From positions 496,001 through 560,000 of the forward strand of contig JAKLMB010000003.1 of assembly GCA_022813625.1 (NCBI GenBank): a DNA stretch of 64,000 nucleotides, read 5' to 3'. A program made the position numbers and the translations under genes. The stretch's first letter is position 1. Each line of letters opens with the position of its first letter. The notes under the pieces were generated by a model. It made no database searches. It saw nothing but the letters and a program-made list of their open reading frames with translations, and had not been told where the DNA came from. The DNA comes from Aaosphaeria pasadenensis (taxonomy: Eukaryota; Ascomycota; Dothideomycetes; Pleosporales). This document shows positions 1 through 12,255 of this stretch, in pieces.

Positions 1-2741
1 GCGTGCGAATTGGCAGAGAGGGCGCTCTCGAGGATAGACTCGACGTAGAGGGCCGCTCCACCCATTGAAGTCCACGCCAGACCCATGGCGACACCGGGGG
101 GAGTCGTGTCATAGAGGCGATCGGAGGTGAAGACAGGTGGGCCGACATAATCCTTGAGGTTGTCCTTGTTGATGCTGACGTGAACTGAATCTGGAACCTT
201 CAAGGCAACACGGGGAACCTCAGTGGTTTCGTTCTCAATAGTCTCGGGGGTCTCCTTGACGTCAGAGGTATCCTTTTCTGATTCTTTCTGTGCAGCCTTG
301 CCTTCCTCAGTGAGAGCCTCCGACTCAGGGAAAGCCTCTTCGCCGAGGTCGGTGACGATCTTGAGAGCAGATTTTCGGTAGACCTTTTCGATCTGCTTCT
401 TGAGGTTTCTGACACCAGATTCACGGCAGTACTTGTTGATCAACTCTACAATAGCCTCCTTCTCGAGGATTACATCAACATCCTTCAGCCCATTGGTTTC
501 CTTGGCGGTCGGTGCTAGGTAGCGTTCAGCAATTGCCATCTTCTCGTCCGCAACGTATCCAGAAAGCTCAATCATCTCCATTCGGTCCAGAAGAGGGCGG
601 GGGATGGTGTCGGTCATGTTGGCCGTGCAAACGAACAAGACCTTGGACAAATCGACAGGAACATCCAGGTAGTGGTCCAAGAAACTGCTGTTCTGCTCAG
701 GGTCGAGCAACTCTAGCAGAGCAGAGGCAGGGTCGCCGTTGTGTCCGCGGCCAATCTTGTCGACCTCATCGATCAAGATGAGAGGGTTCTCGGTCTGGCA
801 TTTCTTCAGTGCTTGGATGATACGGCCAGGGAGCGCGCCAACGTATGTCCTTCGGTGACCCTTGATCTCGGCAACATCTGACAGACCGCCAACACTGAAT
901 CGGTAGTACTGGCGGTTGAGGGCGCGAGCGACAGACTTTCCGATCGACGTTTTGCCCACTCCTGGAGGTCCCACCATGCAGAGGATTTTACCCTCTACAG
1001 TGCCACGAAGCTTGCCAACAGCAATGAACTCCAAGATGCGATCTTTGACGTCCTTCAGTCCGTAGTGATCTTCGTCTAACACCTCTCGTGCATGCTTGAT
1101 GCCAAAGTTCTCTGCGCTACGCTGGCCCCAGGGCAGTTGTGTCAACCAGTCCAGGTAGTTTCGGGTAACATTAAACTCCGATGCTGCTGGCTCTAGGTGA
1201 GAGAGCTTGCTGATCTCCTCGTCGAAGACCTTCTTCACTGCCTCGGGCATAGCAAGCTTCGTGGCCTTTTCATTGAATCGTTCAATCAGTTTGTCCTTGC
1301 CATCAGACTCGATACCAAGCTCACGCTTGATACCCTTCATCTGTTCCATTAACCAGTATTCGCGTTGTTTCTTGTGTATCTTTGTCTCGACGTCCTTAAC
1401 GATCTTTGACTGGAGCTCGGCATTCATGAGCTCTTTCTTCAACACAATTAGTGCCTTGCTCAGGCGCTGCTCAACGTTCATTTCTTCCAATGCCTCCTGC
1501 AACTCGTGCGAGTCAGCCTGTGCAACTGCAGCTGCGAAATCTGCCAGCTTAACAGGGTCTTCGCCGACATTCATAGTCGTCTGAACAGAGAAGGTAGAAA
1601 TGTGATCGCGGAATAGAGGGTTGAGCAGTGCAACGGCCTTAAATGTGTTGACAATCTCGCTGACAAGTGCGGGGATGGTCCTGTTGTTCTTGATATCGAA
1701 TGGCTCCTCCATAAGGTTCTCAACATTTGCGATGCTGACCTTGCGATCCTTAAGGAATGAAGTAGCTTCGTAGTACTGCGGCGCCCTCTCAGCATCAGCA
1801 GCACCTTCCTCGAAGCTTGCTACAACGTCGCCCTTGGATTGTTCAGCCTCTGTCTCTGTCTGTTGTGGAGTCGATTCCTTCACTGCATCCTCTCCAAGGG
1901 TGCTCTCTACAACGGAAGGTTCACTCTGGGGCGTCTCGGGTGCTTTATCGGCGGCCGGAGGTTTCAAGTCAGTCATCTTGATTCGTCGGTGGGGATAGAG
2001 AACGCATGTCATCGCGAAGTTGTCATCTGGTCCGACGGGAAAGGCGCTAGTAACCTGGCAGAAAGTGCCCACATCGTAGACCTCGTTCGGATCATCGATA
2101 ACATCCTTGTCTGCATCATCGTCCTTGAGCAGGAAAGCACCAATATAGGGCTGTCCCCTCTTCACCATATCTGCAATCGCTTGTCCAACCTCCTTATTGC
2201 GTATCGTAATCGCCTTGTAGAAGCCAGGGAAGAGGGGTCGCTTGCCGATGGGGATGGCCATTACTTGAGGGTAAACTTCTGGTATGGAAGGTTTAACAAG
2301 AGAGCGTTCAGATGTCTTCTTCTTCTTCCCACTGCCACCATCGCCACCTGATGATCCCCCCTCGCCTGCAGCGCTGCCTCGCGCATTGCTGGAATTGGAG
2401 GAGGGGATAGGTTCTGGCGATTTGGACTTGCCTTCAACCTCTTTAGTTTCCTCCTGAACCTTCTTTTGTTCCTCGCTCTCTTCATCCTTGACCTCTTCTT
2501 GTGGATCCGGTATTGACTTGGGGTCCTTTTCCTTGTGTCGGCTCAATGTGGTGGAGAAGCTACGAGAGGCGAAGAGGGCGACAGGCGGAGACGGACATCT
2601 TCGAGGATATTGTGTCAATGAGGACGCTGTATACTGGGACGGTCGCAGAGAGGTTGTAGCTCTCGAGGCCGATAATGAAGTACCTGAACGAGGTACATGG
2701 CGTAGAGCTGCTCGCCACGTTAGGCGCTGGCCTTGAAGCAT
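1..2741 (-). CDS. PIM1: Mitochondrial Lon protease (PIM1), 3' part cut by window edge
   Basis: ATP-dependent serine protease of the mitochondrial matrix that degrades misfolded and oxidised proteins. The frame is open without an intron from the ATG at 2741 to position 1 (913 codons). The N-terminus is rich in Arg/Ser/Ala with few acids up to about residue 70 (ending near SFSTTLSRH), typical of a mitochondrial presequence. An acidic/basic linker follows, then the Lon substrate-binding domain (VMAIPIGKRPLFPGF), the AAA+ module with Walker A GPPGVGKT at residues 591-598 and Walker B LILIDEVDKIG, and the start of the protease domain (TPPGVAMGLAWTSMGG). The catalytic Ser/Lys dyad would lie beyond the window start, so completeness cannot be judged. 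Identity is secure from motif order. Confidence 0.95.
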   Translation of the reverse strand, partial: MLQGQRLTWRAALRHVPRSGTSLSASRATTSLRPSQYTASSLTQYPRRCPSPPVALFASRSFSTTLSRHKEKDPKSIPDPQEEVKDEESEEQKKVQEETKEVEGKSKSPEPIPSSNSSNARGSAAGEGGSSGGDGGSGKKKKTSERSLVKPSIPEVYPQVMAIPIGKRPLFPGFYKAITIRNKEVGQAIADMVKRGQPYIGAFLLKDDDADKDVIDDPNEVYDVGTFCQVTSAFPVGPDDNFAMTCVLYPHRRIKMTDLKPPAADKAPETPQSEPSVVESTLGEDAVKESTPQQTETEAEQSKGDVVASFEEGAADAERAPQYYEATSFLKDRKVSIANVENLMEEPFDIKNNRTIPALVSEIVNTFKAVALLNPLFRDHISTFSVQTTMNVGEDPVKLADFAAAVAQADSHELQEALEEMNVEQRLSKALIVLKKELMNAELQSKIVKDVETKIHKKQREYWLMEQMKGIKRELGIESDGKDKLIERFNEKATKLAMPEAVKKVFDEEISKLSHLEPAASEFNVTRNYLDWLTQLPWGQRSAENFGIKHAREVLDEDHYGLKDVKDRILEFIAVGKLRGTVEGKILCMVGPPGVGKTSIGKSVARALNRQYYRFSVGGLSDVAEIKGHRRTYVGALPGRIIQALKKCQTENPLILIDEVDKIGRGHNGDPASALLELLDPEQNSSFLDHYLDVPVDLSKVLFVCTANMTDTIPRPLLDRMEMIELSGYVADEKMAIAERYLAPTAKETNGLKDVDVILEKEAIVELINKYCRESGVRNLKKQIEKVYRKSALKIVTDLGEEAFPESEALTEEGKAAQKESEKDTSDVKETPETIENETTEVPRVALKVPDSVHVSINKDNLKDYVGPPVFTSDRLYDTTPPGVAMGLAWTSMGGAALYVESILESALSANSH

Positions 2742-5183
2742 GCTGGCTACTGATACGGCAGTGACTCGGACCGATGGAGTGATGTTTCGTTTTGGAGGAT
2801 GAGAAGCTGCTGATGGTCGTGTTCAGGTGTCGTCTCAAGCGGTGCGACGTTGACGACCTGTAACAAGCCTACAGCACGGTGTGATGGCAGGAAATTGGCG
2901 TGGCGGAGGTGAATTGATCAGCAATGGTCAAAATCTCGACATCATCGTCCCCAAAGCTCCGAAACCCCCGAGCACCGCCAAGACCTCGGCCGCGATTGAT
3001 TGGCCGGGCATCTATCGCGTCCCTGACCACCACATCACGACTTCATCGTCTCATCATATGAATCTTTCATCAAAGTTGCATTTACTTTTGTTCGTACTCT
3101 TCAAAATCTATATCTATACAAAATGATTATCTTCTTCTGCACTGAAAATCTGTGTCGTCTCAGAGGACTTCCTAGCCCTTCGCCACTAAAGCACGCTCCC
3201 CATCTTCTCCCACATTCGTTCCGATTCTACCTTAGTCACACGAACAAGACGGACGAAATCGCCCCGATATGCACATCCGACTTTATGCAGATACAATACT
3301 AAACAATCATCAACGCTATCTATAACTCTAGGTCGACCGTGCTTTATCCTTCGTACCCATCATGTTGTCTTCTCTACATGATTATTGCTATCTCGATCTT
3401 GTGTCGTCTGTAGTAGTAGAACATCACACTATGGAAAAAGGCCCGAAACAAAAGTTGTACATTCTCTGGACTGCAATTCCAAGACAATTGCATATATACG
3501 TCCATGGAACAAGTACTACATGATCGAGGCTGTTTATATTACTAATCTTGTACGTCGCGGGTTATGCTCTACAACTGAGTTGTAAACATATTAGCTATAT
3601 TTCCTTCTGCTCGGACTAGACACCTGAGAAATACGACTACTAGATTCGGATCGACCATGTTTACATCTTCGAAGAGCTTCACGCAAAGAACACACAGCAG
3701 CGCCGAGTTGACGTGTGACCATCTCAATATGAGCAAGTCATCACCGGTTTGGCGGGGTCAACTCGCTCAGAAGTTGTACGACACTATCAATGATGTGGCC
3801 GCCAACTAACTTGTGCCATTTCGAAAATTTAATACACAGCTATAAAATCTCAGTTCCAGACGATTAAGTACTTTTTATCCATGACGACGTTGCAGTCAAG
3901 AGATACATCGATGCACCAAGCTTTGTATTCAAGATCTCTGGAATGAGCTAGTCCGAATAAGACCCATCAACAACTCGGCAACAATCTACACTTCATCATT
4001 ATCACAATCTTTGGTACTCTACTTGAATAGGTCGAGGTTTCGGTATAGTGCGTTTCTGGCGAAAAGAACACTGCCTGCGGTCGAGGCCCGCCGAAGAAAA
4101 TCTGATATGGCACACATGGCGATGTGTGAACGGTCTCCGCCTCTCTGTACTCCTCAGGCGTCGTAGCTGCCCTATGAGACATCGTCACATGCTTCAAACA
4201 GAACAGATACAGAAGTTGCACCGAGTGTGAGTCTTCTTCTATCATCCTATAGGATCGAAGGCAATGGGAGAGGGCGATCGTCGAGACTGAGGTATTATCG
4301 CACTGTGCCTTTCCTCTCCTTTCACACTCATGTCTGGAGAAAACTGAGGATGATGCTAAGCAGGTACGGAGTATAGATTGCAGATTGCTGATACTTGGCT
4401 GCATTAGCTTTGCTGGGCCGTTTGTCGACTCTGATTTTGAGGGAAATTTCTCTCAAGATACAGCTGCTACACACTCGGAATCCCTATGCCGTAACTAACG
4501 CCTCGCGATAAGTTATGTCTGGCTTTAGGGTCTGATGTGTGACTCTCGTGTTGCCTTGCGGTTGGTTCAGCGGGATCTTTTGTCGGCGAAGACTGTTTAC
4601 TGGACTGGTACACATTCGCTCAAGATCAAAAAGTCTCCCCGCATGAGATGCATTTTCAGCTCTACAAATTTAGTAGGTACATACGATTGAGGGGCTTCCC
4701 CATACGAACGGAGCACTCTCCTTTCCTGGAGCACCCCACTGATCGATCAACCTCGGCGGCGTCATACGATGCTCGATTTTTTTGCACCATTCACATGCGA
4801 CTAGCTCCTCCCAAGGTGGGAAAAGTATCAACGAGAAGGGTTCACGACAGCAGGAAGAGAGGAATACCTGAAAAGGCATCTACCTAGGAACATTGAAGCA
4901 GTATGATATCACGACGAATGACGGTTCCGCATTGCCGTGTGCCACAGTGACAGGAGATACAATTTGGGATTGCGCGCCGAAGGGGGAGGGTTGGCGCCAC
5001 GGGGCGATGGTTCGATGTGGCGCTGTGATTGGCCAATGGCACGAATGGGGCTAGTGCTCCACCCACTAGGTTATAATGGGTTGTCAACCCCTATCATCCC
5101 CAACAGGCCTTCCCTCGCATTTATTAAACCTTTCCCATGCAATTGTTCGTGAGAAAACATAGGAACCAGATATTCGAGCCATC
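2742..5183. other. Intergenic, no supported gene (Lon / PAQR divergent promoters)
   Basis: This 2.4 kb separates the divergent Lon and PAQR genes. Open frames up to 145 codons occur (for example 3967-4404, minus) but show no domain, no splice partner and no coding-like composition. I see no repeat or RNA gene. Confidence 0.5.
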
Positions 5184-6269
5184 ATGATTCGAACGAGCTT
5201 GCCCCAACCTACCCGGCGGTCCAGGTACTCAAGGGCGAAATCAGTATCGGAATCAGTGTCGGAAACGATCCGAACCACTAAGAAAAGAATTCTTTTCGAA
5301 TTTCACGAAGTCGAAGCTTGGCAACGCGACAATGAGTTTCTCCGTGGTAAATATCGAACCGTCTCTGGATCCTATATCGAGTCATTGAAGAGCATCTTCT
5401 ATCTTCATAATCAAACCGGAAACATCTATTCCCACCTGATCGGAGCCGTCATTTCTTTGGTTTATGCTTTCTATGTCGGTGGAACGATTTTGAACCGATA
5501 CCCCACCGCGGACGTGTACGACCTGCTTGCCTTTGGTGTCTTCTTAGGAAGTGCTTTCATTTGCTTCGGACTCAGTGCTTCTTTCCATATTTTCGGAAAC
5601 CATTCAAATGAAGTCTATCACACCTGGCTCATGTTCGACCTATACGGTATTTTCGTCCTCATCGTGGGAACCGTCTATTCAGGAACGTATTATGGATTCT
5701 ACTGTGAGCCTCAGTACTGGAGAACGTACTCTGTCGGAGTAAGTAAATTCTATGATCTTCCATGACTGGGAGTCTTTCAAGGATCGGTCTGACTGGTATT
5801 GACAGATCGCGGTCGTTGTGTGTGCATGTGCCACACTCTGCTCGATTCCGCGCTTTCGTGCTCCGCAATGGAGATGGGCAAGAGCATCCGTGTTCACCGC
5901 AATTGGATGGCTCGGTGCTTTGCCTATGACGCACGCAGCACAGAGCTGGGGCATTGAGCAAGCTCATAAGCAAATGGGCTGGTGGTACCTCATCCTCGAA
6001 GGATTGTCCTACGGTTCAGGTGCCGCCCTTTATGCAGTGAGTATTTTCTTTGATATGCGTAATTCCTGCCTGTATTGACATGATTAAAGGTCAGATTCCC
6101 CGAACGCCTTCGTCCGGGACTTTTCGATATCTGGGGCAGCTCTCATCAGTTGTTCCATGTTTTGACCGTCTGTGCTGCTGCTTGCCATCTGATCGGCCTT
6201 CTCAAAGCTTTCGACTACAACCACGACCCTTTGACCAGGAGATGCTTAGTTCCAGAAGGTCCCTTTTAA
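5184..6269 (+). CDS. PAQR / adiponectin-receptor-like membrane protein (Izh/hemolysin III family)
   Basis: Seven-transmembrane PAQR family protein. Yeast members (Izh) affect zinc and sterol homeostasis, and the family includes ceramidase-like hydrolases. Three exons join in phase: 5184-5738, 5806-6036 and 6090-6269, giving 321 residues, a normal fungal size. Introns of 67 and 53 nt have GT-AG ends. The family's zinc site is complete: SASFH with His135, FDLYG with Asp152, and SSHQLFH with His281 and His285. The soluble N-terminus of about 75 residues, followed by LHNQTGNIYSHLIGA entering the first membrane span, is typical. A basic Ser/Arg-rich head precedes it. The end at 6269 depends on the third exon, which reads RFPERLRPGLFDIWGSSHQ, a hallmark of the family. 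Confidence 0.93.
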
Positions 6270-7404
6270 TTGAACCTATTCGACAGAAGATTTAACATCA
6301 GCCACTTCACAAGCTGGACTTGAACGGATTCGCGGACACTTAACGACGTCTCCATATAATCCTGGACGATGCACAGCAAGAGCGGCCAACTTTCCACATA
6401 AAACTTCAAGCCTTGGTCAACAGCAAACGCTCCTTGATTTTAATTTCAATCCGCTCTTTCACCGGAATTACGATCTCATTCCATACCTTTTCATCCCGAT
6501 CTTCAATCCGTGCCGGAACATAGACATAAAGATCCCTTTCCAACCACCTCACCAACTTTCCTACTCTCACACGGGCGTTTATCGGGCATTTCCGGAGTTA
6601 TTCCTTCATTCAAAAATCATCAAGTCCAGCATCACCAGCGAAAAACTGTCTTTCTTTCCTTCGTTTTTATCATTCTTGTAATTCACCCAGGCTACAAGCC
6701 AGGGAATTCGAAAAATTAGCGCATTGGCAACGAAGCATGCATTATTAGCATCGTCTGCATCAAATAGTTTTCCTTGTATGTGTATCAATCAATCAATGAA
6801 TTGGAGCACGTTTCAATCTACTTTAAGGATGGAATTGCGCTAAAAGTCTGCCCCAAGATCGAACTCTGTAATAAGCCGGAATTGGTGCACTGTATGACTG
6901 ACTTCTCGATATCATATGAATCGGCATGACCAACAAGCCGTAGTGAAGGACTACTGAAGTTATCTAACCTCCAGTAATGCAACAAGTCAGCACGTCCTCG
7001 TAGCCACAATCAATGTCCAGCATCGATCATACCATGGACAAATCGACATTGAGTTCCGTTCCCATGACTACTCCATTCACCAATTTTTCAATCAATCCTT
7101 AAAACCTTGAGTGTTCCCTTCGAAGAATATTTGTTAAACGTATCATCTATGTTTTTCCATCGGAAATTAAATTAAATTTCTTTAAATTTCTTTTTACTAG
7201 TTTCCATTTTAATACAATTATCATAAACTATCATTGACCATTCATTGAACCTCACATCAACAACTCCCCTTCTAACCCATGCAAACCCGCTTCTCAACCC
7301 ATCGAACACAGTGTTGGTTGTAAGATGTAGATGGTAATTATATTATATGTATGTATTTACAGGTGATTATTGATTCTACACCACTATCTTCAATGTGATC
7401 GATT
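6270..7404. other. Intergenic between convergent genes, AT-rich
   Basis: 3' regions of the convergent PAQR and esterase genes. It includes an AT-rich stretch at about 7140-7240 with repeated AAATTTCTTT words. No coding signal was recognised. Confidence 0.5.
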
Positions 7405-9462
7405 TCAGCTTATCGTGACGATATTGCTGACTCTCGTCTCAGTCACGTATCCACGCTTGCTACCAGTGACGGAGATCTGCAAGCTGCAGCCGCTCTTCGC
7501 GCCTGCGAATTTAACGCCGCACTCCTGGTCGACGGAGAATGGGTATCCGAATGGCTTACCGTCTACGATCCACTGTGCCTGGAGAACGACACCAGGATCC
7601 CACCTCCCAGACGTAGCAACATTGCCCTCGATGATTTCCGGAGGCGCCTGGCGCGCAAGAGCAGCCTGGAACCCACCGTACGCCATCACGTCTTCGAACT
7701 TGTTGCCTCGAGAGGTCGGCGCTGTCAACGACGCAGTAAGCGGCGTCTTACCCTCCGGCGAATGGTCCTGCACCCACGTCTCGAGCAACTCCAAGTACAC
7801 CCAAGGGTCGAGAAGATTGTACCTCCCACCGTGGCCCTTACCCTCAATGTAGGTGAAATTCGCCCAATCGCTCCCCCCCTTCGCCTCCACGCGGCCCTGG
7901 AACTGCGCAACACCCTCATTGAGGAAGTAATCGTCCTCGGTGCCCACATACACAAAGATGCGATGCTTGAGCACCTCCCCGAGATTGAGCTCGTTGTCCC
8001 AGTTCGACGTCACGTAGTCGGCGAGATCCATGTGCTTCCAGTACTCGACTGCGCCCGGGTAGATCTCGCCGGAGACCTTGTCCCACGGCACGAGCGGGTA
8101 CCCGTTGACGCCCTGGACGCCGAACACGGCGTTCCAGACGTCCCATTGGCCGCCGATGGAGCGCGTGTTCGTGCCGAAGGTGAGCTCCCAGTGGTTTTCC
8201 TGCTGCACGGTCGCGAGCACGGTTTCGGTGCCGTTCTCGAAGGCGCGGATGGAGGCGATGGGCGTGCCGTCGTCGTTGACGTAGGCGTTTTTGTTGGTGT
8301 AGAGCGCGATGTCTTGGTGCTTGTGGAAGTCCATGGAGTCCGGGTAGGAGGAGAAGGCCGCGCCGAAGAGGTCGGGGCGGAAGATGATGTTGGCGGCGGA
8401 TTCCCATCCGCCGGTTGATCCGCCTTCCTGGATGCGTGCGTAGGGCGCGGCGATGGTGTTGAATGTGGTGTCAAGGTAAGGGATGAGTTCGTCGTTGATG
8501 GCGTCACCCCAAGGGCCAAGGTTGGCGCTGTTGACTGCGTAGGAGTCGTCGTAGAAGGCGTTCTCGTGACGGAAGGTGACGAGGATCAATTTGGGTGTTT
8601 CGCGAGCCTCAGACACGTTGGTGGCAGGAATGGTACCATTGTCCCATGCACTCGCGAACTCTCCTTGGAGATATGCAGGGTATCGAAATGCTCCTTGCTC
8701 GCCGGGCCAATGGCCCTGAGAGTAGACAACGGGATAGCGTTTCTCGGTGTTGTTTGCATCGTAGCCGAATGGAAGCAAGACGTTGGCTCCGACAAAGACG
8801 TCGCGACCCCACCAGGCGCTCAAGACATCGCTGCGAATCTTGACGTACTTGAGATACTCGGTATCTTCGTAATTGCCTTGCTGGCAGCCTCCGATCTCGC
8901 TCCCGGTAAACTCTTCAGACTCCGTGACATTGTTGAAAACGAGCTTGACGGTTTGCTCCTGCCCGGTCACTGTGATGTTGACGAGCGAAGTGATGGGAGT
9001 TCCATAGCCTCCAACACCTGGTGCGCCATCTCCGCAGGGAAATCGCAGACTGACTGTCGATCCGTCGGCGCGGGTGACGGTCTCATACACATTCATAAAG
9101 GCCTGGACGCTGTACTCTCCTGGTACGACCTCGCTGATGCTGACATTCGGGAATCCATAGACACCCTTCTCAGTGTCAACGCCATTTCCTCCAGAAAGCG
9201 TGACAGGTGCTCCAGTGCCGAATTTGTAGACATTCTGGCCGAAGAAGAAGTTGGGCGAGGATGTGACGTCGGTATCTTCGAGCGGATCCGTGCTAGCAGG
9301 CGCAAGCAACAGCTGTATGTGTCCGTCTACGCTGGTGCCATTGATAATTCCCTCGTCGAGGGAGATCTCGAACTTGAGGTTGGGTGCGCTTCGCTGGGCG
9401 GGGCGAGCCAATGCTGTGACGCCCAAAAACGCAGCGGTATACGCGAGTGTTGATACAAACAT
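7405..9462 (-). CDS. Secreted alpha/beta-hydrolase, putative esterase
   Basis: Large secreted hydrolase of 685 residues. I start at the ATG at 9462, because it opens a clear signal peptide (MFVSTLAYTAAFLGVTALA, then a likely cleavage near ARPAQR). The open frame extends 21 codons further upstream but without an ATG. A beta-rich N-terminal domain of about 230 residues with several N-glycosylation sequons is followed by a hydrolase domain. Its nucleophile elbow is GGSTGGW with Ser349, and later VGTEDDYF and GKGHGGRYN supply candidate Asp and His. The arrangement is like the putative-esterase (esterase D-type) family. Substrate unknown. It is intronless, and all triad candidates are present, so it is probably active. 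Confidence 0.8.
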   Translation of the reverse strand: MFVSTLAYTAAFLGVTALARPAQRSAPNLKFEISLDEGIINGTSVDGHIQLLLAPASTDPLEDTDVTSSPNFFFGQNVYKFGTGAPVTLSGGNGVDTEKGVYGFPNVSISEVVPGEYSVQAFMNVYETVTRADGSTVSLRFPCGDGAPGVGGYGTPITSLVNITVTGQEQTVKLVFNNVTESEEFTGSEIGGCQQGNYEDTEYLKYVKIRSDVLSAWWGRDVFVGANVLLPFGYDANNTEKRYPVVYSQGHWPGEQGAFRYPAYLQGEFASAWDNGTIPATNVSEARETPKLILVTFRHENAFYDDSYAVNSANLGPWGDAINDELIPYLDTTFNTIAAPYARIQEGGSTGGWESAANIIFRPDLFGAAFSSYPDSMDFHKHQDIALYTNKNAYVNDDGTPIASIRAFENGTETVLATVQQENHWELTFGTNTRSIGGQWDVWNAVFGVQGVNGYPLVPWDKVSGEIYPGAVEYWKHMDLADYVTSNWDNELNLGEVLKHRIFVYVGTEDDYFLNEGVAQFQGRVEAKGGSDWANFTYIEGKGHGGRYNLLDPWVYLELLETWVQDHSPEGKTPLTASLTAPTSRGNKFEDVMAYGGFQAALARQAPPEIIEGNVATSGRWDPGVVLQAQWIVDGKPFGYPFSVDQECGVKFAGAKSGCSLQISVTGSKRGYVTETRVSNIVTIS

Positions 9463-12255
9463 CTTGACGATCACGCTCGCTGTATCAATTGACTCCGTGG
9501 TTCTGGTACCCGGTGTAGAAGCCAAGGTCTTCCACGTCTGGGGTGCATGGCCCCGGATCCATTTATACGTATTCTACGAAGCTTAAGCTGGAAGAAGCTT
9601 GCGCTCCTTACTTAGTTCCTGGTCGTTTGCGGGTAGATAGCAATTGGACGTTCAGTGAGCTACGCACGCCAAGGGTGATGGTCGGGAAATGTTATCAGGA
9701 CTCTATCCTCTTTAGGCAGGTCACCTAGGTACGCCAGTCGACCTCTCAGCCACATACGATAGCTATCCATGGTTGGATGTTCGTATGCGCGTGTTGTTAT
9801 CGTTTTCTTTGCTGGTAGATTGTCAGGCATTGAAAAGAGTAGTTCTGGAGATGGGAAAATATTCGGTGTACCTGCGTCTGTAACTTTAACGTTACTTGTC
9901 AAGCCTATCTATGGCAGTGGATGTGAGCAAACGTATCTGACGTATCGGTAGTGATGAGCATCTCGTATCTTTACCCTCCCCAACTGTACCTAGCTTTAAA
10001 TGAGCAGAGTTTCGGTAACTATTTCCAGCAGTCTCCATAATCATGTGTACAGCACCACGAGGGATTTCCAATAGTATAGGCGACTTTGTGGCGTGCGTGA
10101 AATCCTAAACATGGACGATAAGGAACGCTCAGTCGACAGATTAAGTCGTAGGTAGCGAATACAAAGCTCGCTTAGAATCCTCATGGTTCATTTCGAATGA
10201 CAAGCTGTAACGCTGGGAATTGCGGTTGTACCTGCTTTGTATGGTCATAGTAAACTACGAACGGCCGCAGAGTGCCGACTGTACTCAATCGAAATGGTAC
10301 CATAAATCTGGTGGATTGGTACACTGCAACCATTATTGGAAGATGGGAAGACGTAAAGCTGTCTGAAGGTTGAGAGATATATAAGGCTTGTCCTCCAGTG
10401 CTAGGGACTACATGCTCACAACGAGGGTTCATCATAGAATCGATTATGAGATTCTTGCTTGTCAGTTTCTCCCACGATTATTATCCATATTTTGAAACCC
10501 TACTGCTACTTCAATTTTTTCGCAGTAAATATTAGATTCCCTCCCAATAAATGTATTGAAGGGACGAACAGAACTTCATTGTTGGAGAATTAAATTATTT
10601 TCTCTCTTCATAATCGGTACTATCATAGCTGATGACTATTGAGCATACAGTAATACCAACCCCACAGTTCTACCAATTATTACCCAAACAAGTACAAACG
10701 TCTCACCAGCTGAAGTACACTCTATATCACGCGGTCGCTCCAATTCCTTCTCACGATGTCTTTCTATGTCGATTGCTCGAAGACCTTGGGTCTAAGCTGA
10801 GGCTCCTTCAGCTGCACCGAGCACTTTGCGTACACGCCGTCGCTCTCATGTCGAATCTTCCTCAAGCATGAGTACCGAACGCGTGCTAAAGATAATAGAT
10901 GGATTCCGAACTGCTATGATGACGTGAGTGCGAACCGTGATACAAGCACTGGTTGGAATCATTGAACCGAGCGATGACATGAACCCTGGAGACAAGCGAC
11001 CATTACCAGTCCCAACCCCAACGTCGAATCGATTACCAGCACCGCTGACACCGTTTCACGATACATAATTCATCATCGGCCATATTTACCTACAAAATGC
11101 GCGAAATAAAATCGATCGATGAACCCAACCCAAGCTTCCCACCAGTACGGTGAGGGGCCAGCCAATAATGTGTCGCGAAAGTTGAAGCAAGGTCCTCAAT
11201 CCCCTGAATTGTCCCTTTCTTCGCAACGGGCCGCCGACGTCATCACGCGCGCACGGGGAACAGACAAACTTGGACATGCACCACTACGTATGCTACGAGC
11301 CTACGATACGATAGGGAGCGTTTTCTGGGTTTTTGGTGTCTGGGCGTCCGGCGAGCTTGTTCATGTTTGGCGTTTTGCCAAGGGAAGGTTGTTCTGCGGA
11401 TCGACTGTGGGAGCGGCTGACGAACAAGCAACTGCGAAGAAGCGCGGCGAAGCTTTTGGGGGATGTGGAGGGGATGAGTGGGTGGAAGGGTGCTACACAG
11501 CTCAACTCGGGTCTGGATCCACATGGTAGAGTGGAGTGTGTTATTGTCAACTTATTATTGTTCTCTGTGCGGAACCTGAAACGGGATGCTGCTGAGAGAA
11601 TACATGCTCGTAGTAGCAAATGGTCATTGGGGGATTAATACTTCGGATTGTCAATGACTGGGTTTGTGATGATCGCGATAGTTAACTGAGATGACGGCTG
11701 AGCGTGTGAGCACATACCTACTCGTACACAGTTCGCCGTGCTGCGGCTGGAGTCTAGACGCTCTAGTTACCGGTGCAAGAGAGTGAGTGTTTGTTGTCAA
11801 TCTGCCTGTTAATGAGACAGACGATCCTTGCTGTCCCCAGCGAATCCGCGAATCTGGGGCGCCCACGCAAGTGCATCGGTGCATCTGCAACTGCAACTTG
11901 CAACTGTCAGGGCGGCATAAACCTGAAAATGGACAAACGCCCCCAAAGGCTTGCTGACCCCGTCATGATCGCCATCATTCAAGCTTTCCTTGTATCCTAC
12001 ACTGATATTATTATTCCTTCTTCTTCTTTCTCCTACATATCTCTTGTTCTCGCCCACTTTTCTCTTTTGAGGCTTCATCCTCTTTGTGGACGTGTGTACG
12101 TCTTTCATCACCCTGCAGCCCCTTCCTCTACGCTGCATGAAACACCACTGCTCCCCGCCTAATCACCCCCAATCTTAAACTTCCTGTCGATCGCTGGTGA
12201 CATTCTGTAAATACTAATCCACGAACCTCCCTTACTGGTAACTAAAGAATTCGAC
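9463..12255. other. Intergenic, divergent promoters, no supported gene
   Basis: This 2.8 kb lies between the esterase (minus) and the CAX-like gene (plus). Scattered frames up to 136 codons overlap on both strands and lack any recognisable feature. Pyrimidine-rich stretches just upstream of 12256 (about 12000-12070) look like a fungal promoter/5' leader. Confidence 0.45.

Noticed and set aside
3967..4404. 145-codon minus-strand frame between Lon and PAQR
   Set aside because: No recognisable feature. A frame of this length is expected by chance in 2.4 kb.
7762..8418. Long plus-strand frame (218 codons) over the esterase gene
   Set aside because: Antisense shadow of the GC-rich esterase coding sequence.
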